From Janthinobacterium sp. (GTDB lineage Bacteria > Pseudomonadota > Gammaproteobacteria > Burkholderiales > Chitinibacteraceae), in the NCBI GenBank assembly GCA_025360045.1, contig JANYCY010000052.1:1-64000 (forward strand): a stretch of DNA of 64,000 nt, given 5' to 3'. Made by a program: the position numbers and the translations under genes. This document shows positions 19,439 through 28,236 of this stretch, piece after piece. The notes under the pieces were generated by a model that saw nothing but the letters and a program-made list of their open reading frames with translations, was not told where the DNA came from and did no database searches. The first letter of the stretch is position 1. Each line of letters starts with the position of its first letter.

Positions 19439-21799
19439 CTACAGCCCCATCTGCTTTTGCCTAATCGCCAACAAGGCTTGGTTCCTTAGCGTTTTAAGCA
19501 GATTCAATTCCTTGCCCGCTATTTTTAATTCCCCCGCCTTGCCTTTATCGGCATAGAGCAGGCCAATGGTGCGTTTTTCTAATACTAATGGGAAAATAAT
19601 AAAGGTTTGTGATGTGAGGGCGCTGCGATACCAAGTGGGAATACGGCTCTTAATCGATTCCACATTGATATCTTCAATAAAAATATCGGCGTTTCGCTCC
19701 ATTGCCACTTGAAATACATCCACTGCTTTATCTAAGCCAATTTGGAAACGCGGAATAATCTCGCCGATATCGTTGCCAAAGCCAAAACGCCCAACGATTT
19801 GATTTTTCTTTGGGTCGCGCGTGGCAATTAAGACATGCTCAAAGCCCATACTGCGATACATGGTTTCTAAAATCATTCTGAGTAAATCATTTAATTTAAA
19901 GCTAGTCACCAGCGTATTGGTAATATCTTGCACCCCCGCCGATAGGGATTCAGCTGCAGCCACGGCTTGCTCTGGCACGGCCTCTGTATCTAAATCATCT
20001 AAATCAAATTGCTGCGTGCGCACACTCGCCCTATCGATGGTATCCGCCACATATGGAGCATTGGCCTTATCCGTAAGAACGCCAGTTAACACGCGCAGTT
20101 GATTGGCAAAATCACTCTGCCGCGTGTCTACCCCTAAAATACCTAAATAGCCCAAATAGGCGGATGCCGAATCCTTGAGTAAATCACCCAGCTCGCGTGC
20201 GCTCCAACCATAAGCGGGTTTAATTCTTTTTTCCATATCATAAAGCGCACGCTCTGCCGCAGCCTTAGGTAGGTGAACAAGAGGAACTAAGTCCGCGCCA
20301 AGATTGGCAAATAAACGCAGCCGCTCAGTTTGATTTTGCGGCGGCTTCACTGGCCCTTCAGGCAAATGACGCATGCTGGCGATCATCCGCTCAGGGAAAT
20401 TCCAACTCTGTGCCACACCGATGCCTAGCTCTCTAAAGCTTAAACCTAGCACTTGCACCGAAGCGATTTCTTCACCACTACCCGCTTGCACGCGCTTATT
20501 GATCTCGATGTTTTCTTCATGAAAATAATACACTGTCAGTAATTTGCCCAGCGCGGTAAACATGCCGCAAATCAGGCCTTCTTCCACGTCGCGTGCACCG
20601 CTTTTTTTGCCCAGCTCACGCGATAATATCCCGCCAAAAAAGGCGCTCAATACCGCATCCCTAAGCGTGACGGCTTGCGCCTTATTATGCATATGCTCAA
20701 ACAGCAGCAGGGTAATTGCCAAATTGCGAATGGCATCAAAACCTAAAATCACAATCGCTCTGGAAATGGTGCTAATGGTGCCGCCAAAATGCCCGTAGCT
20801 GGCCGAATTCACAATTCTGAGCAATTTATTAGTCAGCGAAAAATCCTGCAAAATCACTTCAGACAAGACCTGTAAGCGCTCTGCATCCCCCTCGTTGATT
20901 TTATTAATCGCCGTGACTGCTTGGGATAAGGCGGGGAAATCGGCGGTGTGGCGCATTCGCCTCAGTAAAAAGTCGAGCGTGCTATTACCGCTACTCTCTA
21001 CCCCTTCCTGCTGATTTTGCCCGCCTAGCCATTCACGCATGGCCAGCAACATGGCCCGCGCATCTTGATAGCGCTCCTGCGGGTTTTTAAACAGCGCCAC
21101 CATCACAAGGTGATCAAGCTTCTCGTCTACGCTATTTTTTAAGCTAGATGGCGGCACAAATGGCTCGTTAGCGATGCGGTGCAAGATGGTATAAACCGAC
21201 TCGCCCTCGGCAGCGGGCCTGCCGGTGAGCATTTGATACAGCGTCATCCCCACCGCAAACACATCGGCCTCGGCATCTACCGGCAAGTTTTGCATCATTT
21301 CGGGGGCCATATAGCCCACCGTGCCGATCATGCCGACTTCCTTGCTGCCGCGCTTGGCAGCGATACCAAAATCCATCAGGCGAGGACGATCATGCTCATC
21401 AAGCATCACATTATGCGGCTTAATATCCCTATGAATCAGCCCTTCCCCATGCGCATAAGCCAAGCCTTCGAGCAGGCCACAAATAATCTCCACCGCGCGC
21501 ACCGGTGGGATGGCCCCCTCGCTAGCAATCAACTGCGCCAGCGTTTGCCCATTCACATATTCAAACACTAAACAGGGGTGGCCGTTATGCAGCAAGGTAT
21601 CGTAAAGCGCCACAATATTAGGATGCTGTAAGCGGCTAACAATTTTAGCCTCTTGAGCGCTTTCGGCAGAATGACTATGCAAAACCTTAATCGCCACCAA
21701 TCTATCCAACTGCGTATCATTCGCAAGAAAAACCAAACCCTGCGCACCCTGCCCTAGCTCTTTAACAACCTTAAACCGCCCCCCTTCAAATTCTTTCAT
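19439..21799 (-). CDS. Ser/Thr protein kinase with HDOD and GAF-like domains
   Basis: VAIKVLH, HRDIKPHNVMLDEHDRPRLMDFGIA; HDOD-like LLRIVNSASYGHFGGTISTISRAIVILGFDAIRNLAI; C-terminal GAF-like region. Confidence 0.9.
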   Translation of the reverse strand: MKEFEGGRFKVVKELGQGAQGLVFLANDTQLDRLVAIKVLHSHSAESAQEAKIVSRLQHPNIVALYDTLLHNGHPCLVFEYVNGQTLAQLIASEGAIPPVRAVEIICGLLEGLAYAHGEGLIHRDIKPHNVMLDEHDRPRLMDFGIAAKRGSKEVGMIGTVGYMAPEMMQNLPVDAEADVFAVGMTLYQMLTGRPAAEGESVYTILHRIANEPFVPPSSLKNSVDEKLDHLVMVALFKNPQERYQDARAMLLAMREWLGGQNQQEGVESSGNSTLDFLLRRMRHTADFPALSQAVTAINKINEGDAERLQVLSEVILQDFSLTNKLLRIVNSASYGHFGGTISTISRAIVILGFDAIRNLAITLLLFEHMHNKAQAVTLRDAVLSAFFGGILSRELGKKSGARDVEEGLICGMFTALGKLLTVYYFHEENIEINKRVQAGSGEEIASVQVLGLSFRELGIGVAQSWNFPERMIASMRHLPEGPVKPPQNQTERLRLFANLGADLVPLVHLPKAAAERALYDMEKRIKPAYGWSARELGDLLKDSASAYLGYLGILGVDTRQSDFANQLRVLTGVLTDKANAPYVADTIDRASVRTQQFDLDDLDTEAVPEQAVAAAESLSAGVQDITNTLVTSFKLNDLLRMILETMYRSMGFEHVLIATRDPKKNQIVGRFGFGNDIGEIIPRFQIGLDKAVDVFQVAMERNADIFIEDINVESIKSRIPTWYRSALTSQTFIIFPLVLEKRTIGLLYADKGKAGELKIAGKELNLLKTLRNQALLAIRQKQMGL

Positions 21800-21873
21800 A
21801 ACGAAGCTTTCCTTTTTCTTCTCCGCCCTAGCTCCTTGACGACTTTAATCCGACCCATTTCATACTCTTTCAT
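21796..21873 (-). pseudogene. Truncated, diverged copy of the kinase gene 5' end (25-aa ORF MKEYEMGRIKVVKELGRRRKRKASL)
   Basis: Direct repeat of the kinase start (MKEFEGGRFKVVKELGQG), 74-bp period; its TGA overlaps the kinase ATG. Confidence 0.85.
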
Positions 21874-21934
21874 AAAGACGCTTTCCTTTTTCTTCTTAGC
21901 AATATAGCCTTAGCGCGCTTAAATCAGGAGCCTA

Positions 21935-22510
21935 TTGTCTGTGTCTATATTAGAAATCATTGGTTTTATCGCCTCTTTACTCGGAATTTGGCTCGCAACA
22001 CGTAGCCATGTGCTGACTTGGCCCCTGCAACTGATCGCCAGCATGCTCTATGTTTGGCTATTTTTTGATGCCAAACTGTTTGGCGAAAGCCTGCTGCAAT
22101 TTATCTACGCCGCCCTCGCTATTTATGGCTGGTGGATGTGGAAACGCAGTGCGGCAGATCACTCACTGCCGATCAGCAAACTGACTCGCCGAGAATGGCT
22201 ACTGATTAATGGCGGCGGACTGCTCCTCACCCTGCTACTTACCCGCTTTCAAGTGCAGTTTTTACCCACCGATCTGCCCCTACTCGATTCAGGCATCTTT
22301 GTCTTTGGTTTGATCGCTCAATGGATGCAGGCACGCAAGAAAATCGAAAACTGGCCGTATTGGATAGCGCTGGATCTGATTGCCTCTGGCGTTTACGCCT
22401 ATAAAGGCCTGCACCTCACCGCCGTGCTTTACGTCATCCTGACCGCATTGGCCGTATCAGGCTGGATAAGCTGGCGCAAAGAGATCGCTAAAGAGATTCC
22501 CAAGGTATGA
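21935..22510 (+). CDS. pnuC: Nicotinamide mononucleotide / ribosyl nicotinamide transporter
   Basis: LATRSHVLTWPLQLIASMLYVWLFFDAKLFGESLLQFIYAALAIYGWWMWKR. Confidence 0.9.
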   Translation: MSVSILEIIGFIASLLGIWLATRSHVLTWPLQLIASMLYVWLFFDAKLFGESLLQFIYAALAIYGWWMWKRSAADHSLPISKLTRREWLLINGGGLLLTLLLTRFQVQFLPTDLPLLDSGIFVFGLIAQWMQARKKIENWPYWIALDLIASGVYAYKGLHLTAVLYVILTALAVSGWISWRKEIAKEIPKV

Positions 22511-23046
22511 AAATCGCCATCGTCGGCCCAGAATCCTGCGGCAAATCCACCCTAGCGCAAGATTTGGCCGACGCGCTAAACGCCACATGGGTGGCCGAAT
22601 ATGTGCGCGAATACTTCGCAAAAAAAGGCACGAGTGATTATCAGCTCAGCGATATCATCGCCATCGCCCAAGGCCAGCTCAAAGCCGAAGCCGCTCACAA
22701 GGCTCCGCTCTTAATCTGTGATACCACAGCGCTGGTATGCAAAATATGGGCCGAAGTGCGCTACGGCCACTGCCCCACCGAGCTAGCCGCCCTCTACCGC
22801 CCACAAGACTACGCTCTCCACCTCCTCACCCGTCCCGACATCCCATGGGAGCCTGACCCGCTGCGAGAGAACCCAAACGATAGAGACTATTTATTTAGCC
22901 TTTACGAAGCTGATTTAAAAGCTAGCGGCGCGAATTATCGGGTAGTAGAAGGAAGCAGGAAAAAGCGGCTGGCGATGGCGATAGAGGCGGCATTGTGTAT
23001 ACCTCCCCTTTGTGACGTTTCCTACCCACATTACTCAAGCCTTTGA
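22507..23046 (+). CDS. NadR-like AAA ATPase/kinase
   Basis: MKIAIVGPESCGKSTLAQDLA; VAEYVREY; ATGA overlap with pnuC. Confidence 0.85.
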   Translation: MKIAIVGPESCGKSTLAQDLADALNATWVAEYVREYFAKKGTSDYQLSDIIAIAQGQLKAEAAHKAPLLICDTTALVCKIWAEVRYGHCPTELAALYRPQDYALHLLTRPDIPWEPDPLRENPNDRDYLFSLYEADLKASGANYRVVEGSRKKRLAMAIEAALCIPPLCDVSYPHYSSL

Positions 23047-23116
23047 TGTTTTTTTTTAATAAACGCCTACTGCGTGTTATGGTGAAAATCCCCTTGTAAG
23101 CCATGGAACACGGGCA

Positions 23117-24532
23117 ATGTCTGATCTTTTCCCTAGCCAATTAACCGACGGCCATAATGAGCGGCAATTGGCTTTGCAATCTTTATTTCGCACTTTAGAA
23201 GACAATTCCGAAGGCACGGTGATTGTGGATGAGCAATGCAAAATCGTCTGGATTAATGCCCGCTATGCCGATCGTTTCGGTTTTAAAGACCCAGCCACAG
23301 CCATTGGCAAGGAAGTAGAAGAAGTTATTCCCCAAAGCCAGCTAAGGGAAGTGCTTAAAACGGGCCAGCCTATTTTATTAGATTTAATGGAAACGCCAGA
23401 TAGAACGCTGGTCGTCACCCGTTTGCCACTTAAAGACCCGCAAGGCAAGTTGATTGGGGCCATTGGCTTTGCCCTATTTGATGAAATTCAATCGCTTGCG
23501 CCCTTAGTGGCAAAGTTTTCTAGCTTGCAAAAAGAGCTGGCCGTGGCGCATGAATCACTCGCCCAAGCGCGCCGTGCTAAGTATTCTTTTGGCCATTTTA
23601 TTGGCGAATGTCATGCCGTGCAGGAGCTAAAACGCCAAGCCCACCGCGCCGCGCAAAGAGATGCACCGATTTTATTATTGGGAGAAACGGGCACAGGTAA
23701 AGAGGTACTGGCGCACGCCATTCACGCCGCATCGCCCCGCGCCCACAAGCCGCTGGTTATTCTAAATATGGCGGCGATCCCTGAAACGCTACTCGAGGCC
23801 GAGCTATTTGGCGCAAGCGCGGGTGCTTACACTGGCGCTGATAAAAAGGGCCGCATCGGCAAATTTCAACTCGCCCACGGCGGCACGTTGTTTCTCGATG
23901 AAATCGGCGATATGCCGCCCGCGCTGCAAGTCAAATTATTGCGCGTTTTGCAAGATAAGGAATTTGAAGCGCTAGGCTCTAATCAAGTGCAGCGCTCCGA
24001 TGTGCGCATCATCGCCGCCACCTCCGCCCCCCTAACGAAACTCATTGCCGCAGGGCAATTTAGAGCCGACCTATTTTACCGTTTGAATGTACTGACCATC
24101 GAGCTGCCACCACTACGCGCTCGGCTACCCGATCTAACGCTGCTGGCCGAATCAATAATGAATAAGCTCGCCTCCAGTGGCCTTGGCCAACATCACCTCT
24201 CGCCCTCCGCCATCGCACTTTTAAGCCAATACTCATGGCCGGGCAATGTGCGTGAGCTGCACAATATTTTAGAGCGCGCGCTGATGCTCAGCGATAAAAC
24301 GCGATTAGAAGCCGAAGACCTTGCCCCGCTGCTCTACCCTGGCATCCAGCCCAGCCACAGCAGCAGCACAAAAACCCACGCCGAATCTATGCAAGCTTTT
24401 GAGCAGCAGCTGATCAACGAAGCCATCAAAAACTGCAAAGGCCACATCCCCACCGCAGCCAGCCAACTCGGCCTGGCGCGCGCGACGCTTTATAAGAAAA
24501 TTGCGGGGTTTAAACAGAGCGGAGTTGGATGA
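23117..24532 (+). CDS. Sigma-54-dependent transcriptional activator (PAS, AAA+, Fis-type HTH)
   Basis: GETGTGKEVLAHAIH, ELFGASAGAYTGADKKGRIGKFQLAHGGTLFLDEIGDMP; C-terminal HTH. Confidence 0.92.
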   Translation: MSDLFPSQLTDGHNERQLALQSLFRTLEDNSEGTVIVDEQCKIVWINARYADRFGFKDPATAIGKEVEEVIPQSQLREVLKTGQPILLDLMETPDRTLVVTRLPLKDPQGKLIGAIGFALFDEIQSLAPLVAKFSSLQKELAVAHESLAQARRAKYSFGHFIGECHAVQELKRQAHRAAQRDAPILLLGETGTGKEVLAHAIHAASPRAHKPLVILNMAAIPETLLEAELFGASAGAYTGADKKGRIGKFQLAHGGTLFLDEIGDMPPALQVKLLRVLQDKEFEALGSNQVQRSDVRIIAATSAPLTKLIAAGQFRADLFYRLNVLTIELPPLRARLPDLTLLAESIMNKLASSGLGQHHLSPSAIALLSQYSWPGNVRELHNILERALMLSDKTRLEAEDLAPLLYPGIQPSHSSSTKTHAESMQAFEQQLINEAIKNCKGHIPTAASQLGLARATLYKKIAGFKQSGVG

Positions 24533-24587
24533 ATGGCTTCATCTTTATGACTAGGCTCCGCTTCTTTCATCAAAGCCCTCAGCTTTT

Positions 24588-24661
24588 GTAGGGTACCAAT
24601 AAGCGCAGCGCATTGCACCACGCCCAGATGGCGTATGCGCTGCGCTTATTAACGCCCTACA
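24588..24661. repeat. Palindromic element gtagggtaccaataagcgcagcgcat...atgcgctgcgcttattaacgccctac
   Basis: 16-bp perfect stem AATAAGCGCAGCGCAT. Confidence 0.8.
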
Positions 24662-24784
24662 ACATCATCTTTATTACCTAGCTATAGAACTAAAAACAGT
24701 CTCCATACTGAGAATATCATCTCGTTTTGTAGACGAATCACAAAGTAAGTCATTCTCTCGTTTTATTACATTTTTATGCACCAC

Positions 24785-24800
24785 GACGACTCTGGTCGTC
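24785..24800. promoter_or_regulatory. Candidate activator-binding dyad GACGAC-tctg-GTCGTC
   Basis: Perfect 6-bp inverted repeat about 65 bp upstream of the candidate sigma54 promoter. Confidence 0.4.
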
Positions 24801-24865
24801 TCACTCTGTAGACATCTGCTTTTTTTAAACGACTCAAAGCCGCTATTTTATTCATTTCTGAACGC

Positions 24866-24881
24866 TGGCACACATCATGCT
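24866..24881 (+). promoter_or_regulatory. Candidate sigma54 promoter TGGCACacatcaTGCT
   Basis: Close match to TGGCACG-N4-TTGCW with correct GG/GC spacing, upstream of the ABC operon. Confidence 0.65.
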
Positions 24882-25028
24882 TACTAGCTAGACAGGATTT
24901 CGGCAAAAATACGACGCTATTTTTTCCCAACAGAAACATCATAACTTTCTACCAAAGAAAGATTTACTCTGGCAAAGTAGCACGCACCCGTGCATCACAT
25001 CGCCCTTGAGCAACGCCCAGCCTGACGG

Positions 25029-25826
25029 ATGGATACAATGAACTCAGATCCTATTTTACAAACGCGTGGCCTTTGTAAAGAATTCAAAGGCTTTGCAGCA
25101 GTCAGCAATATTAATCTTGAAGTGGCCCGTGGCAGCATCCATGCCTTAATTGGCCCCAATGGTGCAGGCAAAACCACGGTGTTTAATTTGCTGACCAAGT
25201 TTCTGGCCCCCACGGCTGGGCAAGTGATTTTTGATGGCGTCGATATCACGGCAGCGCAGCCTGCGGAAGTGGCGACCAAGGGGCTGATTCGCTCCTTCCA
25301 GATTTCAGCGGTTTTTCCCAATATGAGTGCGCTCGACAATATCCGTGTGGCACTGCTGCGGATTAATGGCGGCGCACATCGTTTTTGGCGCTCTAAGCAA
25401 GAGCTCAACGCTTTCACCGATACCGCCATGGCCTTGCTAGAAGAAGTGGGCCTTGCTGAATTTGCCCATGTATTAGCGGGCGAGCTGGCTTACGGTAGGA
25501 AACGCGCCTTAGAAATCGCCACCACCTTGGCACTTAAACCCAAACTGATGCTACTGGATGAACCCACACAGGGCATGGGCATCGAGGATGTGGAGCGCGT
25601 CACCGCACTGATTCGCCGCGCATCCGTAGGGCGCACCATTTTGATGGTGGAGCACAACCTAAAAGTGGTTTCTACCCTTGCCGACAAAATTACCGTGTTA
25701 GCTCGTGGTCAGCATTTATCTGAAGGTGATTACGCCACCGTATCGGCCGACCCACGCGTCATGGAAGCGTATCTAGGCGTAAGCCCTACTATTTCCGCCC
25801 CCTCACAGGAAGCGCTACATGCTTAA
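25029..25826 (+). CDS. livG: Branched-chain amino acid-type ABC transporter ATP-binding protein (LivG-like)
   Basis: GPNGAGKTTVFNLLTKFLAPTAGQVIFDGVDIT; LMLLDEPTQGM. Confidence 0.85.
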   Translation: MDTMNSDPILQTRGLCKEFKGFAAVSNINLEVARGSIHALIGPNGAGKTTVFNLLTKFLAPTAGQVIFDGVDITAAQPAEVATKGLIRSFQISAVFPNMSALDNIRVALLRINGGAHRFWRSKQELNAFTDTAMALLEEVGLAEFAHVLAGELAYGRKRALEIATTLALKPKLMLLDEPTQGMGIEDVERVTALIRRASVGRTILMVEHNLKVVSTLADKITVLARGQHLSEGDYATVSADPRVMEAYLGVSPTISAPSQEALHA

Positions 25827-26541
25827 TAGCCAAGATCATAGTGGTGAAATGTTGCGCGTGAGCGGCTTACACGCTTTTTACGGTGAATCACATATTTTGC
25901 ACGGCATTGACTTTGGCGTGCGCCGTGGCGAGCTGATTACCCTATTGGGCAGAAACGGCGCAGGCCGCAGCACCACACTGAAAGCAATTTTGGGACTGAC
26001 TGGCCAGCGTGCCGGATCGATTATGGTGAATGGCCGCGAAGTCATCCGCATGGCCACGCACAAAATCGCCCACCTTGGCGTGGGCTGGTGCCCCGAAGAG
26101 CGGGCCATTTTCTCTAGCCTGAATGTAGAAGAAAACCTCAACCTGCCACCCAAAGTGCGCAGCGATGGCATGAGTTTGGAAGAGATTTACACGCTATTCC
26201 CCAATCTGTGGGAGCGCCGCAAAAGCCAAGGCACAAGGCTTTCCGGCGGCGAGCAGCAAATGCTGGCCATGGCGCGAATCTTGCGCACCGGCGCGCGCCT
26301 GCTATTGCTGGATGAAATCACCGAAGGCCTCGCCCCTGTAATTGTTAAAAAGCTGGGTGAAACGGTAGAGCTGCTTAAAGCACGCGGCTACACCATTGTG
26401 CTGGTTGAACAAAACTTTCACTTTGCGGCAGGCATCGCCGATCGGCATTACGTGATTGAGCACGGCCAAGTGGTGGATTCAGTTAGCGCAGACGAGCTAT
26501 CGGCCAGTGCGAGCAGGCTAAATCATTATCTTGGGGTTTGA
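25819..26541 (+). CDS. livF: Branched-chain amino acid-type ABC transporter ATP-binding protein (LivF-like), Walker A Lys replaced by Arg
   Basis: LLGRNGAGRSTTLKAILGL; LSGGEQQMLAMARIL; LLLLDEITEGLAP. Confidence 0.87.
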   Translation: MLNSQDHSGEMLRVSGLHAFYGESHILHGIDFGVRRGELITLLGRNGAGRSTTLKAILGLTGQRAGSIMVNGREVIRMATHKIAHLGVGWCPEERAIFSSLNVEENLNLPPKVRSDGMSLEEIYTLFPNLWERRKSQGTRLSGGEQQMLAMARILRTGARLLLLDEITEGLAPVIVKKLGETVELLKARGYTIVLVEQNFHFAAGIADRHYVIEHGQVVDSVSADELSASASRLNHYLGV

Positions 26542-26593
26542 GCTACAGGGTGGATTCACCCAATAGGCATCAAGTTAAAACAATCGATTTTTC

Positions 26594-26665
26594 ATAGGGT
26601 GTGCAAGTCGTTTTTCTTGCACACCGGCCGTTGGTGCGCAACGACTGCGTCGTTGTACACCCTAT
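26594..26665. repeat. Repeat family C palindrome
   Basis: atagggtgtgcaagtcg...cgttgtacaccctat. Confidence 0.8.
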
Positions 26666-26711
26666 AAAACCACTCAGAAACTGCTAAGCAGACATTCACA
26701 AAAGGCAGGAG

Positions 26712-26792
26712 AAAAACGGATCATTCCTCTTGGTTTTCTCCGTGTAACTCTGTGTCCTCTGTGCTCTCTGTGGTTCAAGATTTGGGTTTATT
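26712..26792 (-). repeat. Repeat family A, reverse half copy
   Basis: ggttttctccgtgtaactctgtgtcctctgtgctctctgtggttcaagatttgggttt. Confidence 0.75.
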
Positions 26793-26885
26793 CACACACA
26801 TAAATGGCTCTACAAAAACCTTATATTTACAAAAACAACCTTATCGCAGTCCCTGCAAGATCGACCCCAAACGGAGATACACCCT

Positions 26886-28085
26886 ATGCAAAACTGTAAA
26901 CCACTTGTTCTTGCTTTAGCGCTTGCCTTACCTGCCACCACTTTTGCTGGCCCTGTTTCTGGCGACATGGTCAAGATTGGCATTCTGACGGATATGTCAG
27001 GCGTGTATGCCAGCGTAGGTGGCAAAGGCTCGGTGATTGCGGCGCAAATGGCGATCGCGGATTTTGGCGGCAAGGTTTTGGATAAGCCGATCGAACTCGT
27101 CAGTGCAGATCACCAAAACAAGGCCGACATCGGCGTAGGCAAGGCACGCGAGTGGTTTGATACCCAAGGCGTGGATATGGTGAACGATCTGCTTAATTCT
27201 GGCGTCGGCATTGCCGTGCAAAAGCTAGGTGCAGAGAAAAAGCGCATTACCATCAATAACGGCGCAGGCTCTACCGCACTCACCGGCAAGGAATGCAGCC
27301 CTTACGGCGTGCATTACGCTTACGACACCTATGCACTAGCCAAAGGCACAGCCACCGCGCTGATGAAGCAAGGCTTAGATAGCTGGTTCTTCCTACAAGC
27401 TGACTATGCCTTTGGTGCAGCGCTGCAAGGCGACGCCAGCAAAATTGTCGCGGCCACGGGTGGCAAGGTACTGGGCACCGTCAAACATCCGCTTTCCTCT
27501 ACTGACTTCTCCTCCTACCTGCTGCAAGCGCAAGACTCCAAAGCCAAAGTGGTTGGCCTTGCTAATGCCGGAGCCGATTTTGTAAACGCGGTGAAGCAAG
27601 CCAAAGAATTTGGCCTGAAGCAAACCATTGCGGGGCTGTTGGTGTTTGATAGCGATGTGAAAGCGCTGGGCCTGAATGCTGCGCAAGGCATGAAATTTAC
27701 CACTGCCTATTCATGGGAGTTAAACCCAGAAATGGAAGCTTTTGGTAAAAAATTCTTCGCAAAAGCGGGCTTTATGCCAACGATGGACCATGCAGGTATT
27801 TACTCCAGCACCCTGCATTATTTAAATGCGGTGAAAGCAGCAGGCACCGATGACGCCGATGCCGTCATGAAGAAAATGCGCGAAACCAAGGTAAACGACT
27901 TCTTTGCTAAAAACGGCATCATCCGCGAAGACGGCCGCATGGTGCACGATATGTATCTGGTAGAAGTGCTTAAACCTAGCGAATCCAAAGGTGCATGGGA
28001 CCAGCTCAAACTCGTCGCCACCATCCCTGGCGACGTCGCCTTCAAACCGCTATCTGTCAGCGAATGCCCTTTAATCAAGAAGTAA
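26886..28085 (+). CDS. ABC transporter substrate-binding protein (type 1 periplasmic fold, Leu/Ile/Val/urea-type)
   Basis: Signal peptide MQNCKPLVLALALALPATTFA; VKIGILTDMSGVYASVGGKGSVIAAQMAI. Confidence 0.87.
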   Translation: MQNCKPLVLALALALPATTFAGPVSGDMVKIGILTDMSGVYASVGGKGSVIAAQMAIADFGGKVLDKPIELVSADHQNKADIGVGKAREWFDTQGVDMVNDLLNSGVGIAVQKLGAEKKRITINNGAGSTALTGKECSPYGVHYAYDTYALAKGTATALMKQGLDSWFFLQADYAFGAALQGDASKIVAATGGKVLGTVKHPLSSTDFSSYLLQAQDSKAKVVGLANAGADFVNAVKQAKEFGLKQTIAGLLVFDSDVKALGLNAAQGMKFTTAYSWELNPEMEAFGKKFFAKAGFMPTMDHAGIYSSTLHYLNAVKAAGTDDADAVMKKMRETKVNDFFAKNGIIREDGRMVHDMYLVEVLKPSESKGAWDQLKLVATIPGDVAFKPLSVSECPLIKK

Positions 28086-28093
28086 GTGTCGTG

Positions 28094-28206
28094 CGTAGGA
28101 TGGGTGGAGCAAAGCGATACCCATCAACATTGCCAAGCACGATGGGTATCGCCGTATCGCTGAGCGAGGTAAACCTCACACACAGAACGGCTCCACCTAT
28201 CCTACG
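28094..28206. repeat. Double palindrome within the ABC operon
   Basis: Outer cgtaggatgggtggagc / gctccacctatcctacg; inner gcgatacccatc / gatgggtatcgc. Confidence 0.8.
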
Positions 28207-28236
28207 AACCTTCTTTTATTATTTCTGAGGTAGAGC

